A stretch of 64,000 nt of DNA from Ohtaekwangia sp966211525. GTDB taxonomy: Bacteria; Bacteroidota; Bacteroidia; Cytophagales; Cyclobacteriaceae. The notes under the pieces were generated by a model, which was given only the letters and a program-made list of their open reading frames with translations, did no database searches and had not been told where the DNA came from. Positions 45,801 to 53,766 of the stretch are shown piece by piece. A program made the position numbers and the translations under genes. Location of the stretch: assembly GCA_966211525.1 (NCBI GenBank), contig CBIHOZ010000002.1, positions 39,434 through 103,433 on the forward strand. The letters run 5' to 3'. Every line of letters begins with the position of its first letter. Within the stretch, counting starts at the first letter, position 1.

Positions 45801-46169
45801 GATTATTGGACACCGACCAATCCAACCAATATGTATCCACGTCCTACAACGGACCAGGAGCGCATCGATTATCCGCAGGCATATTTATACCAGGACGGAT
45901 CATTTGTAAAGATGCGTAACATAACACTGGGCTATACTTTCTCGCGCAACATGATATCCAAATTCAGAATGGAAAGTCTGCGGGTATATGTAACAGCCTA
46001 TAACCCATTCCTGTGGAGTGACTTTAAAGGAGGCGATCCTGAATTCTATGCAAATGCTACCCGTGTAGATCGCGGTCTCAATGTACCGATCACAAACGTT
46101 GATGATCAGCTCATCGGTAATAACCTGAGTGAACGTAGTGTAGTATTCGGATTAACAGTAGGATTCTAA
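42834..46169 (+). CDS. SusC/RagA-type TonB-dependent outer-membrane transporter
   Basis: A 1111-aa SusC protein. After the signal peptide come the carboxypeptidase-like domain (about 38-115, including IKGQILSSDDNTPLPGVNVLVKG), a plug with SLTEVVVVGYGSVKKSDVTGALSSV near 115-140 and IRIRGNRSLIGGNDPLIVLDGIP near 178-200, and a beta-barrel ending in a terminal Phe (VVFGLTVGF). It imports oligosaccharides using TonB energy, with the following SusD as lid. It lies directly downstream of GH106 and has its own palindromic operator. Confidence 0.95.
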   Translation: MKKCLSIPIRSSLDLFVACFLIFCMSISTAQAYQTRVIKGQILSSDDNTPLPGVNVLVKGTANGTVTDGDGNYSIEVPNADAILVFSSIGYATTEITVGGQSSINLSLNPDVTSLTEVVVVGYGSVKKSDVTGALSSVSAEQLRAIPVQSISQAMQGRAAGVDIAQNSFRPGDNPVIRIRGNRSLIGGNDPLIVLDGIPLPEGSSINDFSPSDVESIEILKDASSTAIYGSRGANGVVLVTTKKGKAGKAKITYDGYYGVSSPLSEIDMKTGGQHAEMRREALRNNAGFVYTVPWADVNQDFAAFSPSDIEMWNSVADGYQWQDRDARIPVMRPVTADEREDFESYYAQYAYRYPEGTASRTAEIQTKLDNLRALLDDPNLQIPVYNPEKVRSTDWGDLALRTGRKQSHQFSVAGGTENIGLFFGAGYYNEEGIQKGQDFERFNAKVGLDYQVNDILKVGGTITGTLSTQNYGSPLYFRAIGQLPLAIPYDATGKIIFQPGGDPLIFSPLNEIDDFIDDRRTSRVFGSYYADLKLFKGFRYHVNIGTDLKEYRRGRYQGSFTSDRRGGTSWAEYNQENRFTWVMENLLFYDKQIGDKHNIGLTAMYSMQKDRFESSLTNVANLPYESQLYYNLGSTNASGPDAFASDFSEKVILSYMARVNYSLLDRYLVTLTGRYDGLSPLAKGNKWGFFPSASIAWKIHQEPFMSSVTFVDELKLRIGYGEVGNAGVPPYLAKGRLNKVPYVWGETPAWGYAPLYIQNPNLRWEGTRSLNAGIDFGLISGRVTGTLEVYQQTTDDLMMWRQLPTASGFSSILENIGKVRNRGIEVALNTVNIDAGNGLKWETSIIFSKNNEELLELYGGTNDDLGNRWFIGHPITTYYDWQPIGVWQTNEADAAAVYKRIPGQGKIQDQSTDNDGDGIKDGPDGVINANDQVIRGNNVPDWTGSIMNKVSFKNFELSFMLYTRQGSTIASGYYRPALAGRYPEPALVDYWTPTNPTNMYPRPTTDQERIDYPQAYLYQDGSFVKMRNITLGYTFSRNMISKFRMESLRVYVTAYNPFLWSDFKGGDPEFYANATRVDRGLNVPITNVDDQLIGNNLSERSVVFGLTVGF

Positions 46170-46198
46170 AAACAGTGTCACGATTAAAAAATACAGGT

Positions 46199-48040
46199 AT
46201 GAAAAAAATAGCAATACTTTTCTTTACGGCTGTGGCACTCTTCTCATGCCATGATATGCTGGAAGAAGAAGCCGTATCACAACCTACATACGACCTCTAT
46301 AATTCAGAAGCCGGTGTTGAGCAGCTGGTAAATGCTGCCTATAATACATTGCGCTTTCAGTTCAACGGTGAACAAAGCTTTACCATGTGGAACTATGGCG
46401 TGGATGAATATATACAGGCAGCCGATGGTCAGAATAAATTTGTGGATGCCTATACCAACCAGTTGAACTCAACCTTTACCATGTTCCATGATGTATGGAC
46501 AGCCTATTACCAGGGTATAAATACATGTAACATGGCGATGAAGCTTATTCCGGAGGTAAAGCCTGAAGGTGGTGGATTATCTACCGATCAGGGTAAAGCC
46601 AGACGAATCGGAGAAATGCGGTTTCTTCGCGGGTATTATTACTTCATGCTGGTGCAGCAATTCGGAAGTATACCAATTTCATTAACGGCCACCGAGGGTA
46701 TAAATCTTGAATTTCCAAAGTCACCGGTTGCAGATGTATACGATGTTATCATCAGCGACCTGCGTGCTGCTGAAGCCGTGCTGCCCCAGACGCAAGGAGA
46801 TCGCGGTCGTATAACACAAGGTGCTGCACGCCACTTTCTGGCAAAGGTATATCTCACGCGCGGCAGTGCTGTAACCGATGAACGTGGACAAAAGGAAACC
46901 GATATGGACAGTGCTGCCTACTATGCTGATCTCGTCATTAACCAGGGCACGTATGCACTCCTGAATAATTATGCTGACTTATGGAATGTAGCGAATGAAG
47001 CCAGCAGCGAAGTGATTCTTTCGGCACAGTTCAATAACAATCCGTTGTTGCTCGCGAACTCGGGTAACCGTGTCCATCTATACTTTCAAATGGTATACGA
47101 TGGCAAGCCGGGCATGGAACGCGATATTACCTATGGACGTCCGTTCAGAAGACTCAAGCCTACACCGTATACTATAGAAGTATTCGACCGCAAGAACGAT
47201 TCACGTTTTTACAAAAGTTTCAGAACGGTATATCTCAGCAACGATCGCACGGCACCAATTACCATTCCGAAATGGGAGCAGGCCGATGCTGATGCAGGCT
47301 ATGTATCACCGGCGCTCGTTGGTAAGAATAAGTTTAATGTAGGCGACACCGCTGTGATTGTTACGGTTGATAAAAACGTAAGCGATGCAGCGATCAAGTC
47401 GAAGTATTATTTATGGATACCGCAGAACAAATGGAACAACGCTGACTTCCTCACGCTGGTAAAATGGATGGACCCTACTCGCCTGGATATAGGCACTGAG
47501 TTTGCCGGCAGAGATGGTTTGATCGCACGACTTGGTGAGACCTACCTGATCGCAGCCGAAGCGTATGGTCGCATGGGAGACTATGCCACGGCAGCAGACT
47601 ATATAAATATACTTCGCGACCGTGCTGCCTATAAAGCGGGTGAAGTGAAACCGTTCCACTTCTATAAAACAGAAGGCGGTACCTACGGTGATATAAACAG
47701 TACTGCACCTGCATTACACATCGATGCAACGTATTGGGACAACAATGTTCCGCGCGAACAATACCCGGCATCGGCAAGTAGTACGGAAAGCAGATTTATA
47801 CATTTTATACTCAACGAAAGAACCCGCGAGTTACTCGGAGAGCTGCACCGTTGGAATGATCTTGTTCGCACTGAAACATTTTACGAACGTGTTAAACAAT
47901 TCCATTCAATAGCAGCACCCAATGTGCAGCCGTTCCATAAACTTCGTCCTATACCACAGGCGCACCTGGAGCGTGTATTTGTAAATGGCCGACCACTTAC
48001 AGGCGAAGAAAGAACACAACAACAAAACCCCGGATATTAA
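46199..48040 (+). CDS. SusD/RagB-type nutrient-binding lipoprotein
   Basis: A 613-aa SusD lipoprotein (signal MKKIAILFFTAVALFSC, Cys17) that forms the extracellular lid of the SusC ahead of it and binds the glycan. Tetratricopeptide-like helices (GVEQLVNAAYNTLRFQ, MRFLRGYYYFMLVQQFG, AARHFLAKVYLTRG) and the C-terminal IPQAHLERVFVNG then QQNPGY are typical. I start at the ATG at 46199; an upstream GTG at 46175 would disrupt the signal. It ends at a terminator. Confidence 0.93.
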   Translation: MKKIAILFFTAVALFSCHDMLEEEAVSQPTYDLYNSEAGVEQLVNAAYNTLRFQFNGEQSFTMWNYGVDEYIQAADGQNKFVDAYTNQLNSTFTMFHDVWTAYYQGINTCNMAMKLIPEVKPEGGGLSTDQGKARRIGEMRFLRGYYYFMLVQQFGSIPISLTATEGINLEFPKSPVADVYDVIISDLRAAEAVLPQTQGDRGRITQGAARHFLAKVYLTRGSAVTDERGQKETDMDSAAYYADLVINQGTYALLNNYADLWNVANEASSEVILSAQFNNNPLLLANSGNRVHLYFQMVYDGKPGMERDITYGRPFRRLKPTPYTIEVFDRKNDSRFYKSFRTVYLSNDRTAPITIPKWEQADADAGYVSPALVGKNKFNVGDTAVIVTVDKNVSDAAIKSKYYLWIPQNKWNNADFLTLVKWMDPTRLDIGTEFAGRDGLIARLGETYLIAAEAYGRMGDYATAADYINILRDRAAYKAGEVKPFHFYKTEGGTYGDINSTAPALHIDATYWDNNVPREQYPASASSTESRFIHFILNERTRELLGELHRWNDLVRTETFYERVKQFHSIAAPNVQPFHKLRPIPQAHLERVFVNGRPLTGEERTQQQNPGY

Positions 48041-48068
48041 AGCTCTCATTTGGTTTGGTGCTTGAAGA

Positions 48069-48096
48069 GGTTACCCGCAAGGGTAGCCTTTTCTTT
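48069..48096 (+). terminator. Terminator of the susCD-1 operon
   Basis: GGTTACCC-GCAA-GGGTAGCC (one G-U pair) followed by TTTTCTTTTTT. Confidence 0.85.
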
Positions 48097-48173
48097 TTTG
48101 TATTCCCCTAGACAAGTTTTATATCCTGCGTTTGACTATATACTTTTTCCTATATTGTTGTGAAACTTCATAT

Positions 48174-48503
48174 ATGGGAAACGATATACTTATAATAGGC
48201 TCCAACGGTTACGTGTCAGCTATAGGAACCAGTGACGGAGACGAACTTTGGCGCACCAAACTACGCGAAGGCTTCTTCGGAGGTTCAGGCGGCTGCGATG
48301 TCAGTGTACTGATCGAAGGCGACAAAATCTTCGCCGGCTGTGCCGGACGAATCTATGCACTCCGGGTATCAGACGGAAAAATACTTTGGGACAACGATTT
48401 GAAAGGAATGGGCTATAACCAGGTAGCACTCGCAAAAGAAGGAACCAGCGTACAGTTTATTACAAGAGTAGAGGGAAACGCAAGCAGCAGCAGTAATTCT
48501 TGA
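48174..48503 (+). CDS. Short PQQ-like beta-propeller repeat protein
   Basis: A 109-aa protein that reads as two PQQ-type blades: ILIIGSNGYVSAIGTSDGDELWRTKL near 5-30 and KIFAGCAGRIYALRVSDGKILWDNDL near 50-76, each with the tryptophan docking motif ending. Full propellers have six to eight blades, so it is either a tiny family member that oligomerises or a fragment. No signal peptide is present from the ATG at 48174; a longer frame from 48132 adds a poor hydrophobic leader. It stands at the left edge of the accessory segment. Confidence 0.65.
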   Translation: MGNDILIIGSNGYVSAIGTSDGDELWRTKLREGFFGGSGGCDVSVLIEGDKIFAGCAGRIYALRVSDGKILWDNDLKGMGYNQVALAKEGTSVQFITRVEGNASSSSNS

Positions 48504-48516
48504 GACTGGGCAGTAT

Positions 48517-48603
48517 ATGCGAAAAACATGGTTGGTAAAAAATACAAATTGCTATACGATATTACTGGTAAATATACTGGCATTCGGTATAATCGTTTTT
48601 TAA
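48517..48603 (+). CDS. Possible 28-aa single-helix membrane peptide
   Basis: ATG at 48517 gives a basic start (MRKTWLVKNTN), then a hydrophobic stretch (YTILLVNILAFGIIVF) and a TAA, ending 15 bases before the next gene. The shape is that of a small membrane protein, but so short an open frame can arise by chance and no homologue is recognised. Confidence 0.25.
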   Translation: MRKTWLVKNTNCYTILLVNILAFGIIVF

Positions 48604-48618
48604 ATAAAAAGAAATCGA

Positions 48619-49059
48619 ATGGTTAAATTTACACTTCTATTTCTCCTTTTAAGCTTATATTGTAAAGGGCAGACACCAAGTTCAATAACATCAGATCATA
48701 TTAGAATTGAACACCGAGGTCCAATAGACAAGCCAATTATACCTCTAATAATATCTACCGAAAAATTGAGTGTGCCTATTACTGAGTTATCGATTCAAGT
48801 CGATCAAAGTACTTTTGCCCTGTTAACTCACTATTTTAAAAACAGCAAGCACTTGAGCTCGAAAAGGAATATAAATGAGTTTGGTGTATTTCAAATTACG
48901 GTTTTATTGGACGGAGAAGTTAAAATGTTTTATACCCCGGAAAGGGCAGAATCCATTCATCTCTTTAAAAACTTACTAGTCCAATTAAACGATAGGCAAT
49001 TGTCAGATACGTTGGTGAAGGAAATTGACAAAATTTTGCAGAGAATTCAACATGGTTAG
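48619..49059 (+). CDS. Hypothetical secreted protein
   Basis: A 146-aa protein with a signal peptide (MVKFTLLFLLLSLYCKGQ, cleavage near Gly17). The mature part is short beta-strands (TELSIQVDQSTFALLTHYF, GVFQITVLLDGEVKMFY) with a helical end (LSDTLVKEIDKILQRI). No domain is recognised. The coding sequence is AT-richer than the core genes and shows less of the TATA codon-junction bias, suggesting recent arrival. Confidence 0.6.
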   Translation: MVKFTLLFLLLSLYCKGQTPSSITSDHIRIEHRGPIDKPIIPLIISTEKLSVPITELSIQVDQSTFALLTHYFKNSKHLSSKRNINEFGVFQITVLLDGEVKMFYTPERAESIHLFKNLLVQLNDRQLSDTLVKEIDKILQRIQHG

Positions 49060-49206
49060 TAGTAGCCAATAATATATACTCTATCGCACCGATGATTTTA
49101 ACTAACCTGTCTCCCTCATACTTTCATACTAACAACATTGAAATCTTCATCAGTTGATATAATTTGATTACTTTAGGACATCGGCACGCCTTAGCAAAAC
49201 GTTACC

Positions 49207-49683
49207 TTGAAAACACTCTGGACAATTCTTCTGACACTGATGTCCCTTACGACTTTTGGGCAACGGGATTTAATAGGTTACTACTCAAGCAACGTTGCTG
49301 ACAACGGATTTTTCATTACAAAACTTGAACTTAAAACGGACTCAACATTTAAGTATGAATTTTACGGAGACTTACTATACGACAGGGGAACCGGAAAGTA
49401 TAAACTAAAAGACAAACGGATCATCTTAGTAACGTTTGACAAGGACTCGCTGGATATTTTAGGTTTAGGGCGGACAACTAACAGACCGACAAAATTTCTT
49501 TTTAGAAAGGGAAGGATTTATGAATACAAGACTAACGGAAAACTGCTGAAACGTGGACGAGCTTTTAGTCGACATAAAAAATATATATTTTTTGGAGAGC
49601 GATACATGACGACCAGGAGAATGTATTTGAAGAGACGAGACGGTACTCTAAAATGGATTGAAGAAGAAAACGCCAAACGCTAA
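49207..49683 (+). CDS. Hypothetical secreted protein with TTG start
   Basis: A 158-aa protein. The TTG at 49207 is chosen as start because it gives a full signal peptide (KTLWTILLTLMSLTTFGQ); no ATG precedes it in frame. The mature region is beta-rich: YYSSNVADNGFFITKLELKTD, STFKYEFYGDLLYDRGTGKY, KDKRIILVTFDKDSLDILGLG, like small lipocalin-type Bacteroidota proteins. The C-terminal tail is very basic (SRHKKYIFFGERYMTTRRMYLKRR). Function is unknown. Confidence 0.65.
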   Translation: MKTLWTILLTLMSLTTFGQRDLIGYYSSNVADNGFFITKLELKTDSTFKYEFYGDLLYDRGTGKYKLKDKRIILVTFDKDSLDILGLGRTTNRPTKFLFRKGRIYEYKTNGKLLKRGRAFSRHKKYIFFGERYMTTRRMYLKRRDGTLKWIEEENAKR

Positions 49684-49956
49684 CAAAATGTTTGTGGCAA
49701 GCAGTTGATGACAATGAGATTTACAGCGATTAATTTTGATTTTAACCAGTTTATGTTCATCGAACAATAATTGAGATTATGACTAGCGTTGGGAAAATTG
49801 CCGCTGAAAGTTCAACGAGTTAAGATCTGTACAAGCGCACTACCCACAACATTGCATTGACTAAACACTAAAAATAAATGTGACTTTACATCGCCAGCTA
49901 AAACAGCCGCTTTCAATAGGTATTAAATTTCAGAATGAAAACTAAAAACTACAGAG

Positions 49957-50358
49957 ATGATAGCAACACAAGACAACAAAACGTTTTTTGCTCCCGAGCT
50001 TTTCATCAATAATGGAGTTAAGGACATTTCATTTTATGAGAAAGCATTCGGAGCAACGGAACAAATGCGTTTTACCAATGATGACGGCAGTATTCACGTT
50101 GTAGAACTTTCTATTGATGGCGCTATATTTCACATACACGAAGTAACATCCAAGCAATATTTTTTTTCGCCCGAGAGGAATAACGGTACTACAATTTGTA
50201 TAGGACTTTTTGTTGCTGACGTGGATGAAGTAATGGCCAAAGCAATAAAAGCCGGAGCAACTGAAATAAATCCTGCACAAGATTACGAGTACGGTTACAG
50301 GCAAGGAACAATCAAAGACCCGTTTGGTCATTATTGGCAGATACAGAAAAAATTGTAG
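49957..50358 (+). CDS. VOC-superfamily (glyoxalase/PhnB-like) protein
   Basis: A 133-aa vicinal-oxygen-chelate protein with two beta-alpha-beta-beta-beta modules: APELFINNGVKDISFYEKAFGATEQMRF (about 12-39), and FVADVDEVMAKAIKAGATE then DPFGHYWQIQKKL at the end. PhnB-type members lack a known enzymatic role. The TAG stop lies inside the first base pairs of the 160-bp duplicated segment. 49684-49956 upstream is non-coding and AT-rich. Confidence 0.82.
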   Translation: MIATQDNKTFFAPELFINNGVKDISFYEKAFGATEQMRFTNDDGSIHVVELSIDGAIFHIHEVTSKQYFFSPERNNGTTICIGLFVADVDEVMAKAIKAGATEINPAQDYEYGYRQGTIKDPFGHYWQIQKKL

Positions 50359-50514
50359 TCCGTATGGGAATCGAACCCGTGTTACCGAAATGGAAATCAT
50401 CGGTCAGCGTAAGAAAATTGAAGTTAGTCAAATGATAATAAAACAAAGAGGTCGGCCGATATCGAAGCGAACCTTTATTATATGAAACTATATATATTAC
50501 TAACCCGGATTCTG
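50355..50514. repeat. Diverged copy A of a 160-bp direct duplication (susD 3' end, terminator, tRNA T-arm-like piece)
   Basis: Aligns over its length with 51708-51867. It holds GTAGTCCGTATGGGAATCG with ATTCGAACCCGTG-type T-arm sequence, a degenerate terminator palindrome around GATATCGAAGCG, and on the minus strand the codons for QNPG followed by a stop, which match the SusD C terminus. It is a decayed relic. 50515-50660 then carries no intact gene, only a short minus-strand open fragment (50534 to about 50640). Confidence 0.65.
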
Positions 50515-50660
50515 GAATGTACCATTATAAAATCTATTGACAGGCTTTGTTCAAAGCAATAGCGCCTTCAAAGAAATTCCAATATCCGAATTGTAAAATT
50601 GAGCGATTGTTATACAGGTCACCAATAAGAATATAGTATTGTTAAACGCTTTGTAGGGCG

Positions 50661-51662
50661 TTAGTTTCGACCTTGAATCCACTGAGAGGCTCTCATTACT
50701 TTTTTATCGTGGTCAATGTCATTGAAGCTATCTTCATCGTTTGAAAGTATATCGGGAGAAAGTGGCTCGGGGTAAACGCGCCCTTTTCTGTCTTTGCCAT
50801 AGCTTGTTGATATCAATAGATATACTGCGTCATTTATTTTAAATCCTTTTGTAGCAGTAACATACCCGGCAGTTTTTTCGCCAAGGAAGATGGTATTGCT
50901 TCTTCCTTTAAATGAAATGGCTAAGAATTCACCTGAACTTCCTGTGGCGGTACCTATTAAAACTGCTACTGGAATTGTATTGGCAGAGATGTTGCATTTT
51001 GGAGTGATGCAAGTCAGCAGCGTTGTGTCAAGGTAAAAGCAATTATTCTTTAAAAGCCAACGCTCGGAACCACTTGAAGTGAATGAACCGATTTGACCAT
51101 CGCCCAGAATTTGTTTCAAGCCGAGCATCATCGGATACATGGCACCTCCTCCGTTTAATCTCAAGTCTAAGACTATACCTTTAACGTTCCTGGAAAGAAG
51201 TGAACACAAGGTGTCATTAAGTGTTTGTGCTTTTTTGTCCAGGTCAGCTCTATTGCCAAACGACATATAGGGAACTCGTAAATAGCCAACGTTACCGGCT
51301 AAGACTTTCGATTGAAGGTATATTCCTTTTTTCCATTCTTTCTTAATGGAGTCAGAAATAGCACGCTCTTTGCGAATCCATTTGAATGTACTGTCACCAA
51401 CAAATACAGATCCGTGAAAGTCATTTGTTTCCTTTAGTATCATTCGGAAAACATCGCCCAATTGATAACCATTTTCTGCATCTCTTGCGTTAGCCAATGC
51501 TTTTTTTCGAAGGAGATTCCAGTCAACTGTGCTGTTGTTAACGGAGTTTGCTCTCATTATTTGGAGCGTGGTATCAATAACAGAAATCAACTCTTGTTTT
51601 TGAGAAAACACAGTTGTTATAGGAGCTGTTATAGCGAGAAGCGCAATGAATACTACTTTCAT
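50661..51662 (-). CDS. S41-family peptidase
   Basis: A 333-aa exported serine peptidase of the C-terminal-processing (S41) type with a signal peptide (MKVVFIALLAITAPITTVFSQ). The core shows VGYLRVPYMSFG near 125, VKGIVLDLRLNGGGAMYPM near 160-178, the catalytic Ser in GTATGSSGEFLA near 237-248 and Lys263 in GEKTAGYVT. It lacks a PDZ domain. It sits between the two copies of the 160-bp duplication, and its codon usage is AT-richer than the flanking susCD genes, so it was probably inserted. Confidence 0.87.
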   Translation of the reverse strand: MKVVFIALLAITAPITTVFSQKQELISVIDTTLQIMRANSVNNSTVDWNLLRKKALANARDAENGYQLGDVFRMILKETNDFHGSVFVGDSTFKWIRKERAISDSIKKEWKKGIYLQSKVLAGNVGYLRVPYMSFGNRADLDKKAQTLNDTLCSLLSRNVKGIVLDLRLNGGGAMYPMMLGLKQILGDGQIGSFTSSGSERWLLKNNCFYLDTTLLTCITPKCNISANTIPVAVLIGTATGSSGEFLAISFKGRSNTIFLGEKTAGYVTATKGFKINDAVYLLISTSYGKDRKGRVYPEPLSPDILSNDEDSFNDIDHDKKVMRASQWIQGRN

Positions 51663-51707
51663 CGTTAGATTGTCCTTATACTTGCCTGCAACGTTTATAT
51701 ATAAGCA

Positions 51708-51867
51708 GTAGTCCGTACGGGAATCGATCCCGTGTTACCGAAATAAAACTCAGTGATCAGTGCAAGATGATTAAAGTTAGTCAAATAATAGTAAAACAAA
51801 AGAGGCCGCTTCGATATCGAAGCGACCTCTTTTTAGACAACTATATATACTACCATCCCGGATTCTG
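51708..51867. repeat. Copy B of the 160-bp direct duplication, overlapping the susD-2 3' end
   Basis: Contains GTAGTCCGTACGGGAATCG, whose reverse complement ends ACGGG-ATCGATT-CCCGT plus ACGGACTAC, resembling the T-arm and acceptor end of a tRNA with a perfect 5-bp stem. No D-arm or anticodon arm precedes it. It continues through the susD terminator into the codons AEQNPGW of susD-2, so this is the functional copy. Confidence 0.65.
51801..51830 (-). terminator. Terminator of the susCD-2 operon
   Basis: AGAGGCCGCTTCGAT / ATCGAAGCGACCTCT is a near-perfect 15-bp inverted repeat. The A-rich run AAAACAAA to its left acts as the U tract on the minus strand. Confidence 0.85.
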
Positions 51868-53715
51868 CTCCGCTTGTTTTTCTTCTGCGGTTAACGGGCG
51901 GCCATCTTTTTGAATGGTATCAAGATGTCCTTGTGGTATAGGGCGTAACAAGTGTTTTTCACTAACGTTCGGTGCTGCTTCGGGGTTGAAGGCTTTCACA
52001 CGCTCGACTAGTGTTTTCGTGCGTGCAAGATCTACCCAGCGGTGGAATTCTCCCATGAGTTCGCGGGCGCGTTCATTCAGTACGAAGTGAATGAACAGTT
52101 GCTCTTTGGAAGTTACCGATGCCGGGTATAATTCGTTGGCAGCTTCGGGTGTGCCGGATGTAAAATGATTTTCGGTTGCTTCCATGGCTGCCTCCGTGCT
52201 GATCGTTTCGCCCCATGTAACATTTTCTGCGAGGTAGTATACATTGTTACGTGCTTCACCGCCTTTGTAAGCAGCACGCTTGCGCAACGTGTTAATATAC
52301 TCGAGTGCTTTGGTATACTCGCCTTTACGACCGTATGCTTCGGCTGCAATCAGGTATGTTTCACCCAGGCGCGCCAATATACCATCGCGTGTACCTTTTT
52401 GATCCGATACATTCTGACGGAACGGATCTATATATTTGGACAACGATGGATATACACTCAGATTCCAGTTGGTAACTTGTTTGCCGGTGCCATCATCGAA
52501 GTAACGGATCTTGAAAGTCTTTGCGGCCCGTGTTATATACTGTTGATCGAAGCGATCATCAGTTTTCGAGTTCACAATATAAATAGCCGAAGTATCGCCA
52601 ACGTTGAATTTGTTTTTACCTACCAGGTCGGGGCTGGGAGCATCTGCGGCAATCCATTTCGGTAGTGTAGCTGCATTGTTTGCGATATAGGCAGTTTTGA
52701 AACTCTTGTAAAAACGCGAGTCGTTCTTGCGGTCATATATATCCATGGCATAGTCTGTGGGACGTAAGCGCTGGAATTCGCGACCGTTAGCCACATCGCG
52801 AATCATACCCGGTAAATTCTGGTATATAGAAAGGAAATACAGGTGTGTCTGATTCCCGAAACGACCTAACTGACTTTGTGTATTATCAAACTGCGAAGCT
52901 AGAATGATCTCTGCATTTTGTTCATTCGGTCCATTCACGGCAGTATACTTGAAGAGATCGTTATAGTCTGTTGCCAGCTTACGCGTTGAGTTTGAAATTA
53001 CCTGGTCTGCATAATATATAGCACTGTCCAGGTCGGTTGACTTGCTGAAGCCTGCGTACAATTCACTGGCACGGGTGAGGTAAGCTTTTGCCAGAAAGTG
53101 ATGCGCTGCATATTTAGCGATACGTCCGTTCTGTGCACCTGCTGTTGGTAACAGATCAGCGGAACGTCTCAGGTCTGCAATTACTCTTTTGAAAACATCT
53201 TCTGCAGATGAACGTGAGAACTCAAGCTCCAGCCCATCCGTTGGTTGAAGCTTGATCGGTACCCCGCCAAACTGAGTAACCAAGTTGAAGTAACTGAAGC
53301 CGCGAATGAAGTATACTTCTCCTAAACGCGTATTCATTTTTTCGCCAGTCAGTACAGAAGGTATATTTACAATACCGCGGTTACACAGGTTGATCTGTCC
53401 ATACATCGCATTCCAGTGTTGTGCTAATATAGTAGTGTTGGTTGGATCGAGTGTGGCTACATACGTGTTCCAGATTACGAAGTCAGTTCCGCCACCATTG
53501 GTAAATTCATCGGTACCATAGTTGGTCATGGCGTATGCCCATTCATAGTTGTGGTGGAAGCGTAGTCCTTCGTATGCACCGTTCACCAATGCATCGAGTC
53601 CGTCTTCTGTCTTATAGTAATCCTGCGTCAGGGTTGCTACCATTTCTTCCTGCAGAAAATCGGAGCAGGAGAGGAAGCACACTGAAAGAGCCAGGGTAAA
53701 TATTATCTTTTTCAT
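51850..53715 (-). CDS. SusD/RagB-type nutrient-binding lipoprotein
   Basis: A 621-aa SusD lipoprotein (signal MKKIIFTLALSVCFLSC, Cys17) paralogous to the one at 46199: DGLDALVNGAYEGLRFHH, GEVYFIRGFSYFNLVTQFGG, AAHHFLAKAYLTRA, and the C-terminal PIPQGHLDTIQKDGRPLTAEEK then QNPGW. I use the ATG at 53715 because the 15 codons before it spoil the signal. It follows its SusC partner by 51 bases. It ends inside copy B of the direct duplication. Confidence 0.93.
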   Translation of the reverse strand: MKKIIFTLALSVCFLSCSDFLQEEMVATLTQDYYKTEDGLDALVNGAYEGLRFHHNYEWAYAMTNYGTDEFTNGGGTDFVIWNTYVATLDPTNTTILAQHWNAMYGQINLCNRGIVNIPSVLTGEKMNTRLGEVYFIRGFSYFNLVTQFGGVPIKLQPTDGLELEFSRSSAEDVFKRVIADLRRSADLLPTAGAQNGRIAKYAAHHFLAKAYLTRASELYAGFSKSTDLDSAIYYADQVISNSTRKLATDYNDLFKYTAVNGPNEQNAEIILASQFDNTQSQLGRFGNQTHLYFLSIYQNLPGMIRDVANGREFQRLRPTDYAMDIYDRKNDSRFYKSFKTAYIANNAATLPKWIAADAPSPDLVGKNKFNVGDTSAIYIVNSKTDDRFDQQYITRAAKTFKIRYFDDGTGKQVTNWNLSVYPSLSKYIDPFRQNVSDQKGTRDGILARLGETYLIAAEAYGRKGEYTKALEYINTLRKRAAYKGGEARNNVYYLAENVTWGETISTEAAMEATENHFTSGTPEAANELYPASVTSKEQLFIHFVLNERARELMGEFHRWVDLARTKTLVERVKAFNPEAAPNVSEKHLLRPIPQGHLDTIQKDGRPLTAEEKQAEQNPGW

Positions 53716-53766
53716 AGTTCTTAATAATTGTAAGTTATAGATCCGTTCATCTTTACTCACTTCCCG

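Noticed and set aside
49676..49800. Integron attC-like site after the TTG-start gene (AACGCTAAC ... TAGCGTT, GGCAA ... TTGCC)
   Set aside because: The two inverted pairs are interleaved rather than nested, so they do not form the attC hairpin; core RYYYAAC/GTTRRRY matches are incomplete and no integrase is present.
50355..50390. Complete tRNA gene suggested by T-arm-like sequence
   Set aside because: Only the T-arm and acceptor 3' strand are present in both copies; no D-arm, anticodon arm or 5' acceptor strand can be folded.
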